Below, one piece after another: positions 1-7,166 of a stretch of 16,416 bases of DNA. Origin of the DNA: Halobacteriales archaeon QS_5_70_15. GTDB lineage: Archaea > Halobacteriota > Halobacteria > Halobacteriales > Haloarculaceae. Every line of letters starts with the position of its first letter. The first letter of the stretch is position 1. A model generated the notes under the pieces. The model worked only from the letters and a program-made list of their open reading frames with translations, searched no databases and was not told the origin of the DNA. The position numbers and the translations under genes are program-made. The stretch is taken from the NCBI GenBank assembly GCA_003022005.1, contig PXRQ01000105.1, forward strand, positions 1 to 16,416. Direction: 5' to 3'.

Positions 1-1311
1 TGGCGGGAGCGCAGGTCGACCAGCGCGTCGATCGGGTCCATCCCGGTGTTCTCCGCGAGCGTGCGCGGGAGGATGTCGACGGCGTCGGCGAACGCCTCGA
101 CGGCGAGCTGCTTGCGGCCCTCGATGCCCGCGGATCCCTCGCGGATGTGGTCGGCGATGGCGATCTCGGTCGCGCCGGCGCCGGGGACGACGCCGCCCCT
201 GTCCAGGGCGGCGGTGACGACGTCCAGCGCGTCGGTCAGCGCGCGCTCGAGCTCGTCGGCGACGTGCTCGGTGCCGCCGCGGGCGAAGACGGTGACGGAC
301 TCCGCCGCGGCACCGCCCTCGACGAACGCGAGCTCGTCCTCGCCGAACGTCTCGACGCGGATCTCGTCGGCCTCGCCGAGGTCGTCGGCCCCGAGGTCGT
401 CGACCGAGCCGATGGTCTTCGCGCCGGTGGCCTTCGCGACCGCCTTGGCGTCGCTGTCACCGACGGACTCGAACGCGAGGATGCCCTGCTTGGCGAGGTA
501 CGAGGCGACGCGGTCCTCGATGTCGCCGGTGACGAACGCGACGTCGACGCCGGCGTCGGCGACCTTCTCGGCGTAGCTTCGGAGTTCGCCCTCCTCGGCC
601 TCGATGGCGGCCTCGAGCTGGTCGACGCTCGTGATGTCGTACTCGGCGTCGATGTTCGACTCCCGGATCTCGAGGTCGAGGTCGAGCACCGCGACGGTGG
701 CGTCCTCGACGGAGCGGGGCATGTCGTCGTGGACCGGCTCCTCGTCGACGATGACCCCCTGGACGAGCTCGGTCGCCGAGGAGGACGCGCCGGTCTGGGT
801 CCGGACGGTGATGCTGTCCCGGTCGATGCCCTCGTCCGTGCGGACCTGCTGGACGGCGGCGACGATGGTCTCGGCGAGGGCGTCGGCCTCGATGTCGCCG
901 GTGCCCTTCCCGGTCATCGAGGACTCGGCGACGGCGACGAGATCGTCGTCGTCCACCTCGTCCGTCAGCCTGGACGAGCAGCTGTCCCGCCAGTACCGAC
1001 GCCGTCGTCGTCCCGTCGCCGACCTCCTCCTCCTGGGACTCGGCGACCTCGACGATCATCTGCGCCGCGGGGTGCTCGATGTCCATCTCCTCTAAGATGG
1101 TCGCGCCGTCGTTCGTGATGACGACGTCGCCCGAGTCCGAGACGAGCATCTTGTCCATGCCGCGCGGGCCGAGCGTCGTCCGTACGGACTCGCTGACCGC
1201 TTTCCCCGCCTGGATGTTCGAGGACTGCGCGTCCTCCCCTCGTGTCCGCTCGGTGTCCTCCGCGAGGATGAACATCGGCTGTCCGCCCATGCGCTGACGC
1301 TGTTGTGCCAT
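1..1311 (-). pseudogene. Thermosome (group II chaperonin) subunit, disrupted and cut by the window edge
   Basis: This encodes an ATP-dependent cytosolic chaperonin subunit of the TCP-1/thermosome family. From the ATG at 1311 the first ~115 residues read normally: [13 protein letters not shown], then [30 protein letters not shown] and the nucleotide-binding motif GDGTTTA. After LLVQAD (about 964) that frame becomes Arg-rich nonsense. A different frame, open from about 962 to base 1, resumes thermosome sequence at [19 protein letters not shown] and continues through GGTEHVADELERA, VVPGAGATEIAIA and AVEAFADAVDILPRTLAEN. About 33 residues expected between the two parts (the helix normally reading like DLL.QD.H...I..GYR.AA) are missing. 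The lesion is therefore an internal deletion that also changes frame, or an assembly error. The divergence suggests one of the minor haloarchaeal paralogs. Leaderless expression is likely from the TATA box near 1341. Confidence 0.88.
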
Positions 1312-1335
1312 AATCGCTTGGTTATCGCCAGCGGT

Positions 1336-1347
1336 TCTATATAAAAC
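1336..1347 (-). promoter_or_regulatory. TATA box of the thermosome gene
   Basis: On the minus strand this reads GTTTTATATAGA, a strong archaeal TATA box in otherwise GC-rich DNA. Its centre is about 30 bases before the ATG at 1311, so the transcript should start only a few bases before the start codon (leaderless). The chosen start and the box support each other. Confidence 0.75.
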
Positions 1348-1500
1348 CTTCTGATATCGCCCCGAATACCGACGGACGGCGTCGTATGCCGACTGTTGAC
1401 AAGGGTCGGAACGACCCGCCGAGACGGGTCGGAGCGGGGCGCCGGAGCGACGAACGGCGCCCGCCGACACTTCACCGGAGTCCATCACTGCCCACCGCCG

Positions 1501-1560
1501 TCCGCATCCACCCGCATCCACCCGCATCCATCCGCATCCATCCGCATCCATCCGTATCCA
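1501..1560. repeat. Tandem array of a 10-bp unit, six copies
   Basis: Six back-to-back 10-mers with consensus YCCGCATCCA fill 1501-1560. The units differ only in the first base (t or c), and the sixth has gtatc in place of gcatc. The array lies in the ~350-bp gap between the 3' end of the PHP gene and the thermosome promoter. The unit length is close to one DNA helical turn, so each copy would present the same face. The rest of 1380-1658 is GC-rich DNA in which I see no gene. Confidence 0.85.
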
Positions 1561-1658
1561 CTCCGAGCGGCTCACCGAGACCGGGCGACTCACCGGGACC
1601 CGAACGGCCCACCTGGATCCCGAGGACCCACCGGCGTCGTCGCGGCCCGTCGTATCCG

Positions 1659-2435
1659 CTACGTCCCGACGACCTCGACCGGCTCGATGCCCCGCTCCTC
1701 CAGTTCGGCCTCGACGTGCTTCACCCGCGGTTCGATCTCCGCCGGCTCGTGGCTGTCGGTCCCGACCGTGGGGCCGACGCCGTGCTCGAGGAGGACGTCG
1801 AGGAACGCGTCGTTCGGGTGGAGTCGGCCGTAGTCGCCGAGCGCCCGGCCGGCGTTGATCTCGGGGACGGTCCGGGAGTCGGCGAACGCCTCGGCGGCCC
1901 GGCGGTAGTGGTCCTCGGTTGCGAGCCCGCGGAGCGCCGGGTTCCGCTCCACGATGTCCGGGTGGGCGGCGATCTCGAACAGCTCCGACTCGGCGAGCGC
2001 GACCAGTTTCTCGAAGTAGCGGTCGACGAGGTCGCGCCGCTCGGCCTCCGACTTGGGGGCGAAGTGGGACTCGACGTGGACGTTCACCCCGTCGAGGACG
2101 TGGACGCTCCCGACGGCGTACTCGAACCCGGCCTCCCCGAGGAACTCGCGGACGGCGTCCTCGTCGTCGGGCTCGTAGTCCATCTCGACGGCGTCGAACA
2201 CCCGGAGGTCGAAGCTCTCCCGGACGGCCTCGATGCCCCCGTGCCGGCGCTCGTAGGTCAGGTCGAGATTGAACCCCATCGCCTTCTTCCGCCTCGACTG
2301 CCGGTCGTCGGTCGAGACGTTGCAGTGGTCGGCGATGCCGACGGCGTCGAGGCCGGCCTCCTCGGCGGCCCGACACATCGACCAGATGAACGAGCCGTCC
2401 GAGTAGTTGGAGTGGACGTGGTAGTCGGCGTTCAC
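1659..2435 (-). CDS. PHP-domain metal-dependent phosphoesterase (histidinol-phosphatase-like)
   Basis: This 258-residue cytosolic protein belongs to the PHP superfamily, whose members hydrolyse phosphoesters using a cluster of metal ions. The metal-binding set is complete: H6 and H8 in HVH with D13 (NYSDG), H37 in ADHCN, E84 in VEMDY, H112 in GSVHV, H159 in HPD, and D227 and H229 in GTDSHEP. Order and length match the HisK-type histidinol-phosphate phosphatases, which catalyse the penultimate step of histidine synthesis. Haloarchaea carry several PHP paralogs and there is no his gene nearby, so the substrate is uncertain. The start is a GTG at 2435, immediately before the conserved [13 protein letters not shown]. 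The gene stands alone and points towards the thermosome gene. Confidence 0.85.
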   Translation of the reverse strand: MNADYHVHSNYSDGSFIWSMCRAAEEAGLDAVGIADHCNVSTDDRQSRRKKAMGFNLDLTYERRHGGIEAVRESFDLRVFDAVEMDYEPDDEDAVREFLGEAGFEYAVGSVHVLDGVNVHVESHFAPKSEAERRDLVDRYFEKLVALAESELFEIAAHPDIVERNPALRGLATEDHYRRAAEAFADSRTVPEINAGRALGDYGRLHPNDAFLDVLLEHGVGPTVGTDSHEPAEIEPRVKHVEAELEERGIEPVEVVGT

Positions 2436-2638
2436 TGCCGGACCGGACGGGCCGGACGGTTACGTAGCTTCGGGTCCGCGGCGGGGAGGGCGACTCGTCG
2501 GTGCGTTCCCACACGTCGGTGTGCGTCGCTTCCGGGGCGTGAGCGTTCGGATACCGCCACTCGGGACGGTCCGTGCCGGGCGCTACGTCGGCTTCGACGG
2601 GCGCAGAGACCCGGTCGTCCCCGGCGGGCGCAGGTACT

Positions 2639-2983
2639 ATGGCCGACTCGTCCGTACGCGCCCGTGTGTTCAGGAACCGAGAGGGGACCCGGGTCGACCC
2701 GGTCCCGTTCCTGGTGGCGACCGGCCTGTCGTTCGCCGGGAGCCTCTCGTTCGTCCCGGTCTACTGCCTCTCGCTGGGGTTCCGGGTCCACATCGCGGTC
2801 GGTGCCGGGGTGGTCGTCTTCCTCGGGCTCGCGGCCGCCGCGTACCACCGGATGGTGTGGCACGCCCGGCCCGAACTCAGAGCCGAGATACCTCCCGAGA
2901 AGCGGCTTCTCGACCTGTTCTACCTCGCGCTCGTCGTCACGGCGGTGCTGGCCGGGCTCACCCTCCTGCTTTTGTCGCGGTGA
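2639..2983 (+). CDS. Small haloarchaeal membrane protein of unknown function
   Basis: This is a 114-residue protein with a polar, basic N-terminus ([16 protein letters not shown]). It has about three membrane segments: residues 24-44 ([20 protein letters not shown]), 51-66 ([17 protein letters not shown]) and 91-112 ([20 protein letters not shown]). A cytosolic-looking loop, [19 protein letters not shown], lies between the last two. The ATG at 2639 is preferred over an in-frame ATG 66 bases upstream, because the extra residues look like read-through intergenic sequence. Only 15 bases separate it from the SRPBCC-like gene, so the two are probably co-transcribed. I do not recognise the family. 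Confidence 0.68.
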   Translation: MADSSVRARVFRNREGTRVDPVPFLVATGLSFAGSLSFVPVYCLSLGFRVHIAVGAGVVVFLGLAAAAYHRMVWHARPELRAEIPPEKRLLDLFYLALVVTAVLAGLTLLLLSR

Positions 2984-2998
2984 CCGGTAGGGGGTGGT

Positions 2999-3394
2999 AT
3001 GCGCGAGGTGGAGGTGTCGCGGTTCGTGCAGGTCCCGCCGGCCGCCGTCGCCCCGGTGCTCTCCCCGACCGGCCTGATGGAGGCCGAGGGGAGCTTCGAG
3101 GTGCGGGACGTGACCGGGACGGACGACGGGACTCTCGTCACCGTCGGCGGCTACGGTCTCGAACTGACGTTCCGGTTCGCCGAACGCGAGGACGGCATCG
3201 CATACGAACAGGTGTCGGGGCCGCTCGAGGTGCTGGAAACTACCGTCACGTACGCCCCCGAGAACGAGGGAACCCGGCTCACCGCCCGGTCGCGGGTCGC
3301 CGTCGGCGGCCCCGGTGTGATAGACCGCCTCGCGGCGTGGAAGCGCCGCGGCGAACTGCGGCGGGCGCTCCGGACCGTCGCGGACGCGGCCTGA
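2999..3394 (+). CDS. SRPBCC / polyketide-cyclase-like small protein
   Basis: This 131-residue protein has the pattern of the SRPBCC (START/Bet v 1-like) fold. It opens with a strand, MREVEVSRFVQVPPAAV, followed by an LSPTGLMEAEG helix. A run of alternating strands follows (FEVRDV, TLVTVGGYGLELTFRF, GIAYEQV, LEVLETTVTYAPENEG, TRLTARSRVAVGG). The long C-terminal helix is VIDRLAAWKRRGELRRALRTVADA. Such proteins bind hydrophobic ligands in a cavity, but the ligand cannot be read from sequence. GGGGTGG stands directly before the ATG as a weak Shine-Dalgarno-like element. It follows the membrane-protein gene by 15 bases in the same direction. Confidence 0.7.
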   Translation: MREVEVSRFVQVPPAAVAPVLSPTGLMEAEGSFEVRDVTGTDDGTLVTVGGYGLELTFRFAEREDGIAYEQVSGPLEVLETTVTYAPENEGTRLTARSRVAVGGPGVIDRLAAWKRRGELRRALRTVADAA

Positions 3395-3411
3395 GGCCGT
3401 CGGCTCGCGGG

Positions 3412-3666
3412 TCAGTCCGACCGCACGGCCGTGTCACGGCGACCCGCCTCCCAGATCGTGTACCGTCCGCCGGTGTCCTGCCGGACCCGGCCGGCGCGCT
3501 GCAGGTCCGTACACCGCCGTTCGACGGTGAGCGGGTGGGCGTCGAGCAGTTCGGCGAGGGCCGGCCCGGTCGCCGGCCCGTGCTCCGCGAGCAGTTCGGG
3601 TATCGTTCGGTTGCGTCGGTCGCTCATCGGTTTCGTCCGTGCCACGGCTTCGCACCGGGCCGGCAT
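3412..3666 (-). CDS. Small winged-helix DNA-binding protein
   Basis: This is a single helix-turn-helix domain with a short basic lead. The core, IPELLAEHGPATGPALAELLDAHPLTVERRCTDLQRAGRV, is a helix, HTH and recognition helix. The wing is RQDTGGRYTIWE, as in MarR/ArsR-like winged helices. Two starts are possible: ATG 3666 (84 residues) and ATG 3627 (70 residues, MSDRRNRTIPEL). The TATA-like GTATAAAA on the minus strand at 3693-3700 places transcription start near 3670, which favours a leaderless start at 3666; the HTH itself begins only after 3627. The gene converges on the SRPBCC gene and diverges from the zinc-ribbon gene. No regulator target is visible. Confidence 0.65.
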   Translation of the reverse strand: MPARCEAVARTKPMSDRRNRTIPELLAEHGPATGPALAELLDAHPLTVERRCTDLQRAGRVRQDTGGRYTIWEAGRRDTAVRSD

Positions 3667-3692
3667 CACTCCCGTCCCCCACTATTCCACCC

Positions 3693-3700
3693 TTTTATAC
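3693..3700 (-). promoter_or_regulatory. TATA box of the winged-helix gene
   Basis: On the minus strand this reads GTATAAAA, about 30 bases before the ATG at 3666. The spacing predicts a leaderless or nearly leaderless message. Confidence 0.6.
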
Positions 3701-3843
3701 GGAAGGCGGAGCGCCCGACGCGAACGCATGGGAGATTCGTGGCCCGCCTGGCGGTAGCGGACGCCGGTGCGCGTGCGAACGGTTGTGCGCTCCGATCGCA
3801 CGCCCCCGGATGGATTTAGACCGTCGCGTCCGGTCGACCGGAC

Positions 3844-4068
3844 ATGGGCGTCTTTAACACGATCAAGGAGACCCTGCAGGCGTCGACCCAGTCGGCCAAC
3901 CGGGGGGACGTCACCGAGAACGAGTCGAAGGGGGCCTACTGGTGCCACGACTGCGACGAGCGGCTCCGGGACGTGGACGTCGCCGGCGACGGGCCGCCGG
4001 ACTGCCCGGACTGCGGCGAGGAGATGGAGTTCGAGCGGTCGATCGGCTCCACCGGCTGCGCCTGCTGA
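3844..4068 (+). CDS. Small zinc-ribbon protein
   Basis: This 74-residue protein has two CxxC knuckles, WCHDC at residues 34-37 and CPDCGEEM at 54-57, a classic zinc-ribbon arrangement. It ends in GSTGCAC, giving two extra cysteines at the C-terminus. The N-terminal 30 residues (MGVFNTIKETLQASTQSANR) look helical. Such short zinc fingers are common in haloarchaea and mostly uncharacterised; binding of nucleic acid or a partner protein is an inference. A TTTAGA box about 27 bases before the ATG is a possible promoter. The gene is followed by about 150 bases with no gene and then the convergent metal-chaperone GTPase. Confidence 0.8.
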   Translation: MGVFNTIKETLQASTQSANRGDVTENESKGAYWCHDCDERLRDVDVAGDGPPDCPDCGEEMEFERSIGSTGCAC

Positions 4069-4216
4069 GAGGACCGGTCGTAGCGATCTACCGTCGATCC
4101 GACCGGGGTCGGAGACCGCCGGTAGAAGACTACGACCGACTTACGAGCCAGCGGTCCCGGCCGTTCTGCCGGTTCGAAACCGCCGGATCCACGGGGGCGG
4201 GGACACCGACGGGGGA

Positions 4217-5476
4217 CTACCCGAACGTCAGTTCCTCGCCCTCCTCCTGGGGAAACGGGTTCTCGAACGTCGAGGGGTCGGCCGCAATCTCGTCGTCGAG
4301 CACGCAGTCCGCGAGCCGCTCGCGGAGGGACCCCTCGTCCATCCCGCGGCCGATGAACACGAGCTCCGTCCGGCGGTCCCCGTGCTCCTCGTCCCAGGGC
4401 AGGTCGGGGCGCATCCGCCGCTGTGTCTCCCGGCGCTCCTCGGGGAGCGCGGCGATCCAGTTCCCGCGCACCGTCACCGCCCGGTACGACGGGCCGACGC
4501 CGCTGTACCGCAGCGCGACGTCGTCGCGCCCGGCGACCCAGACGATGCCCTTCGAGCGGATCACCGAGTCGGGCAGGTCCGAAAGGAACGAGGCGAGCCG
4601 TCCGGGGTGGAGGGGTCGGTCGGCCCGGAACGGGAACGAGGTCACGCCGTAGGTCGCCTGGGGGTCGTGCGCGCGTCCGTGGTCGCCGTCGGCGTGACCC
4701 TCACCCTCCCCGTCCCCGTGGTCGCCCTTGTGGGCCTCGGCGTGTTCGATGGCCCGCTTCCAGGACTCGGTCTGGCTCACGGTATCGTGGTCGAACAGTC
4801 CCGTACCGAGCACCACGTCGGGGTCGACCCGCCCGCGGGTGGTCCGGTAGCGACGTGCGTCGGGGTTGAGCGCCTCCAGCAGCCGCTCGGTCGCCTCGAT
4901 GCCCGCCTCCCCGGCGGCGTCGCACTTGTTCACGAGGAGGACGTCCGCGCACTCGACCTGTGCGACGAGCAGGTCCGACAGCGGCCGGACCTCGCCCTCG
5001 CTCTCGGCCTGGCCGGGCCGGGTCCGTTCGATGTCCTCGACGGTGACGACCTCGCCGTCGGCGAGGGTCGACCGGAAGTCCGACGCGTCGACCACCGTGG
5101 CGAGCGTGTCCAACCGGTAGGGCGCGCTCGCGGGGCCGGTGGTGAACAGCCGGGCGACCGGCGCGGGCTCGGAGATGCCCGAGGACTCGACGACGAGGTG
5201 GTCGAAGTCACCCCGCCGGGCGAGCCGGCTCACCTCGACCTCGAGGTCGTCCCGGAGGTCACAGCAGATACAACCGTTGGACAGTTCGGTGATCCCGTCC
5301 CCCCGTGCCTCGACCAGTTCGGCGTCGACGTTCACCGCCCCCATGTCGTTGACCAGCACCGCCAGCCGGCGGCCGCCGGCGTTCGTCAGCAGGTGGTTCA
5401 GCGTCGTCGTCTTCCCGGCGCCGAGCGCCCCGCTGAGGACCGTCACCGGGATCCCATCGTCGCCCGTCAGGCTCAT
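4217..5476 (-). CDS. COG0523 / CobW-family GTPase, probable metal chaperone
   Basis: This 419-residue G3E-family P-loop GTPase is complete. Walker A is GALGAGKT (16-23). The hallmark metal-binding CxCC motif is NGCICC (C69, C71, C72). The Walker B region is LVVESSGISEP (95-104) and the guanine-specificity motif is NKCD (183-186). Residues 244-271 form a His/Asp/Gly-rich linker (HAEAHKGDHGDGEGEGHADG and on), typical of metal-handling members. The C-terminal CobW domain starts near 275 (TYGVTSFPFRADRPLHPGRL). The family delivers Zn, Co, Ni or Fe to target enzymes using GTP. The His-rich linker suggests zinc or a similar ion, but no zinc-uptake gene or Zur box is seen. The start lies immediately before the P-loop strand. 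Confidence 0.9.
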   Translation of the reverse strand: MSLTGDDGIPVTVLSGALGAGKTTTLNHLLTNAGGRRLAVLVNDMGAVNVDAELVEARGDGITELSNGCICCDLRDDLEVEVSRLARRGDFDHLVVESSGISEPAPVARLFTTGPASAPYRLDTLATVVDASDFRSTLADGEVVTVEDIERTRPGQAESEGEVRPLSDLLVAQVECADVLLVNKCDAAGEAGIEATERLLEALNPDARRYRTTRGRVDPDVVLGTGLFDHDTVSQTESWKRAIEHAEAHKGDHGDGEGEGHADGDHGRAHDPQATYGVTSFPFRADRPLHPGRLASFLSDLPDSVIRSKGIVWVAGRDDVALRYSGVGPSYRAVTVRGNWIAALPEERRETQRRMRPDLPWDEEHGDRRTELVFIGRGMDEGSLRERLADCVLDDEIAADPSTFENPFPQEEGEELTFG

Positions 5477-5577
5477 TTGGGCCCGCTACGGCGGTGTCCC
5501 ACTTAGCCTCCGCGACGGTTGTGCGGCGGCGACGCGCGTGCGATACGCTTTTTCGCTCGACCCCACGAACGGGTGAC

Positions 5578-5874
5578 ATGGACCTGGCCGCGCGCATCCG
5601 GGCGTTCCGGGAGGGGCTCGAGGAGTGGCTCCGGGGGCTCTATCACGGGATGATCTCCCACCCCGCGTACGAACTCATCGAGAAGGAGGCCGAGGACCGG
5701 GAGGACGCGTTCATGCTCGCGTGCTTCCCCGACGCGTTCGGCATCCCGAGCCCGGTGTCGTACTACACCGCCGAACTGCTCCCGTACCTCGTCGACGAGT
5801 TCGAGGCTTGGGAGCGGCGGATGTGGGACCGCGAGTCGATGCTGGAGCGCAAGGGCCAGCAGTACCACTTCTGA
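5578..5874 (+). CDS. 98-residue acidic protein coupled to an ArsA-type ATPase
   Basis: This small soluble protein (MDLAARIRAFREGLEEWLRG...) is rich in Trp, Tyr, Glu and Arg. It is predicted largely helical, with a central DAFMLACFPDAFGIPSPVSYY segment and a C-terminal helix ending in RKGQQYHF. I do not recognise a named family. Its TGA shares its last base with the ATG of the next gene (TGATG at 5872-5876), so the two are very likely translationally coupled. This suggests it works with the ATPase, for instance as a partner or client adaptor; that role is inferred from position only. A T-rich box (GCTTTTTC, 5547-5554) about 27 bases before the ATG may be the promoter. Confidence 0.8.
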   Translation: MDLAARIRAFREGLEEWLRGLYHGMISHPAYELIEKEAEDREDAFMLACFPDAFGIPSPVSYYTAELLPYLVDEFEAWERRMWDRESMLERKGQQYHF

Positions 5875-6863
5875 TGGCGGGGACCGACGGAATGGGGACG
5901 TTCGTCTTCTTCGGCGGAAAGGGTGGCGTCGGCAAGACCACGGTTTCGAGCGCCTACGCCCACCGGTGTGCGACCGCGGGCGCGGAGACGCTGCTCGTCT
6001 CGACGGACCCGGCCCACAGCACCGCCGACGTGTTCGACCAGGCGTTCGACGACGACCCGACGCCGGTCGACGGGTACGACTCGCTCTCGGTCATGGAGAT
6101 CGACCCCGAGGAGGCCGTCGACGAGCATCTCATGGAGATAAAGCGGACGATGGGCGACCAGGTGAGCCCGGCGATCGTCAACGAGATCGACCGGCAGATC
6201 GAGCTCGCCCACCGGACGCCGGGCGCCCACGAGGCGGCGCTGTTCGACCGGTTCATCGAGGTGATGCGCGGGGCCGGGGACCACGACCGGGTGGTCTTCG
6301 ACACCTCGCCGACCGGCGGGACCCTGCGGCTGCTCTCGCTTCCCGAATATCTCGGTGGGTGGATCGACCGCCTGCTCAGCAAGCGCGAGGAGAGCGTGAA
6401 GCTGTTCGAGCGGGCGGCGCTGGGCGACCGCGAGCCCCGGCGCACGCGCGTGGGCGACCCCATCATCGCCCGGCTGCGCGAACGGAAGGAGAAGTTCGAG
6501 TTCGCCGGCGAGACCCTCCGCGAGGAGGCGTCGTTCTACCTCGTCATGAACCCCGACCAGCTCTCGGTCCGGGAGACCCGGCGGGCGATCGAGTCGCTGC
6601 GCGAGCAGCAGCTCCGCGTGTCGGGGCTGGTGATGAACCGGCTGACGCCCGAGCCGGACCCCGGGGAGGACGGCCGTGGGGCGCGCTACCTCCGCGATCG
6701 GGTCGAAACCGAGCGCGAACGGGTCCGCGAGGCCCGCGAGACGCTCGACCCGCCGGTCGTCGCCACCATCGAGTCCCGCGTCCGGGAGATCAAGGGCGAC
6801 CTGCTGGAGTCGGTCGCCGAGGAACTCGACGTCGAGGCGAGGACCGACCCGACCGCCAGGTAG
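5874..6863 (+). CDS. ArsA/Get3-family ATPase
   Basis: This 329-residue protein belongs to the ArsA/Get3 (TRC40) branch of the deviant P-loop NTPases. The signature P-loop is GGKGGVGKTT (14-23), with the intradimer-contacting Lys16. The A/switch I region is STDPAHS (43-49) and switch II is FDTSPTGGTLRLL (142-154). The length fits a single-domain homodimeric protein and not the duplicated bacterial ArsA. Get3 proteins target tail-anchored membrane proteins; ArsA drives arsenite efflux. No arsenic gene (arsB, arsC, arsR) is nearby, so a targeting role is more likely. The CxxC zinc motif of eukaryotic Get3 is absent; the only cysteine is C32. The start follows the upstream stop directly, and M7 is a possible alternative. 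Confidence 0.88.
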   Translation: MAGTDGMGTFVFFGGKGGVGKTTVSSAYAHRCATAGAETLLVSTDPAHSTADVFDQAFDDDPTPVDGYDSLSVMEIDPEEAVDEHLMEIKRTMGDQVSPAIVNEIDRQIELAHRTPGAHEAALFDRFIEVMRGAGDHDRVVFDTSPTGGTLRLLSLPEYLGGWIDRLLSKREESVKLFERAALGDREPRRTRVGDPIIARLRERKEKFEFAGETLREEASFYLVMNPDQLSVRETRRAIESLREQQLRVSGLVMNRLTPEPDPGEDGRGARYLRDRVETERERVREARETLDPPVVATIESRVREIKGDLLESVAEELDVEARTDPTAR

Positions 6864-7166
6864 ATCGGTAGCGCCGGGGGAGGACTCGGGCGACCCGGAC
6901 CTCTCTCGAGGGACCCGGAGCTCCCGGCGGGTCGACGCCCTCCGGACGTCGCCGGGTGGTCCGTGCTCGGGTGAACGGGAGATGCGTCGGCCCGAAAGTA
7001 TTCAAATACTACTTCCTGTAATAAATAGTATATTAGTTCGAACGAATCGGTTGTGTAGTGGACACACACGGGCGTCGCCAACGGGTGCAGCGGTGTAGAG
7101 TGAGTTATACGTCGGAGTAACGTTTAATACTCGCTGGGGAACCATAGTGAACCGGGGTAAGGTACC
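6864..7166. other. 303-bp intergenic control region with an AT-rich core
   Basis: There is no gene here. The first ~120 bases are ordinary GC-rich sequence. From about 6995 to 7045 composition changes abruptly to AT-rich. That core holds an imperfect palindrome AGTATTCAAATACT (6997-7010), the run TAATAAATAGTATATTAG, and the perfect palindrome GTTCGAAC (7036-7043). These look like operator or upstream promoter elements for the cstA-type gene. A second TATA-like box lies closer to that gene. Confidence 0.6.
7123..7129 (+). promoter_or_regulatory. Proximal TATA box of the CstA-type gene
   Basis: TTTAATA lies about 40 bases before the ATG at 7167, predicting transcription start near 7152. The short leader contains GGGG...AAGG, which could serve as a weak ribosome-binding site. 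Confidence 0.55.

Noticed and set aside
1501..1560. CRISPR-like array
   Set aside because: The units are 10 bp with no spacers, so this is a simple tandem repeat.
1386..2990. Long open frames on the plus strand across 1386-2990 and similar antisense frames under other genes (for example 7412-8809 +, 10502-12883 -)
   Set aside because: They lie opposite or out of frame with clear genes and are Arg/Pro/Gly-rich, as expected from high GC; no motifs are present.
5874..6863. Arsenite-pump ATPase in an ars operon
   Set aside because: No arsB, arsC, arsR or arsD gene is adjacent and the protein is single-domain, so it is called only as ArsA/Get3 family.
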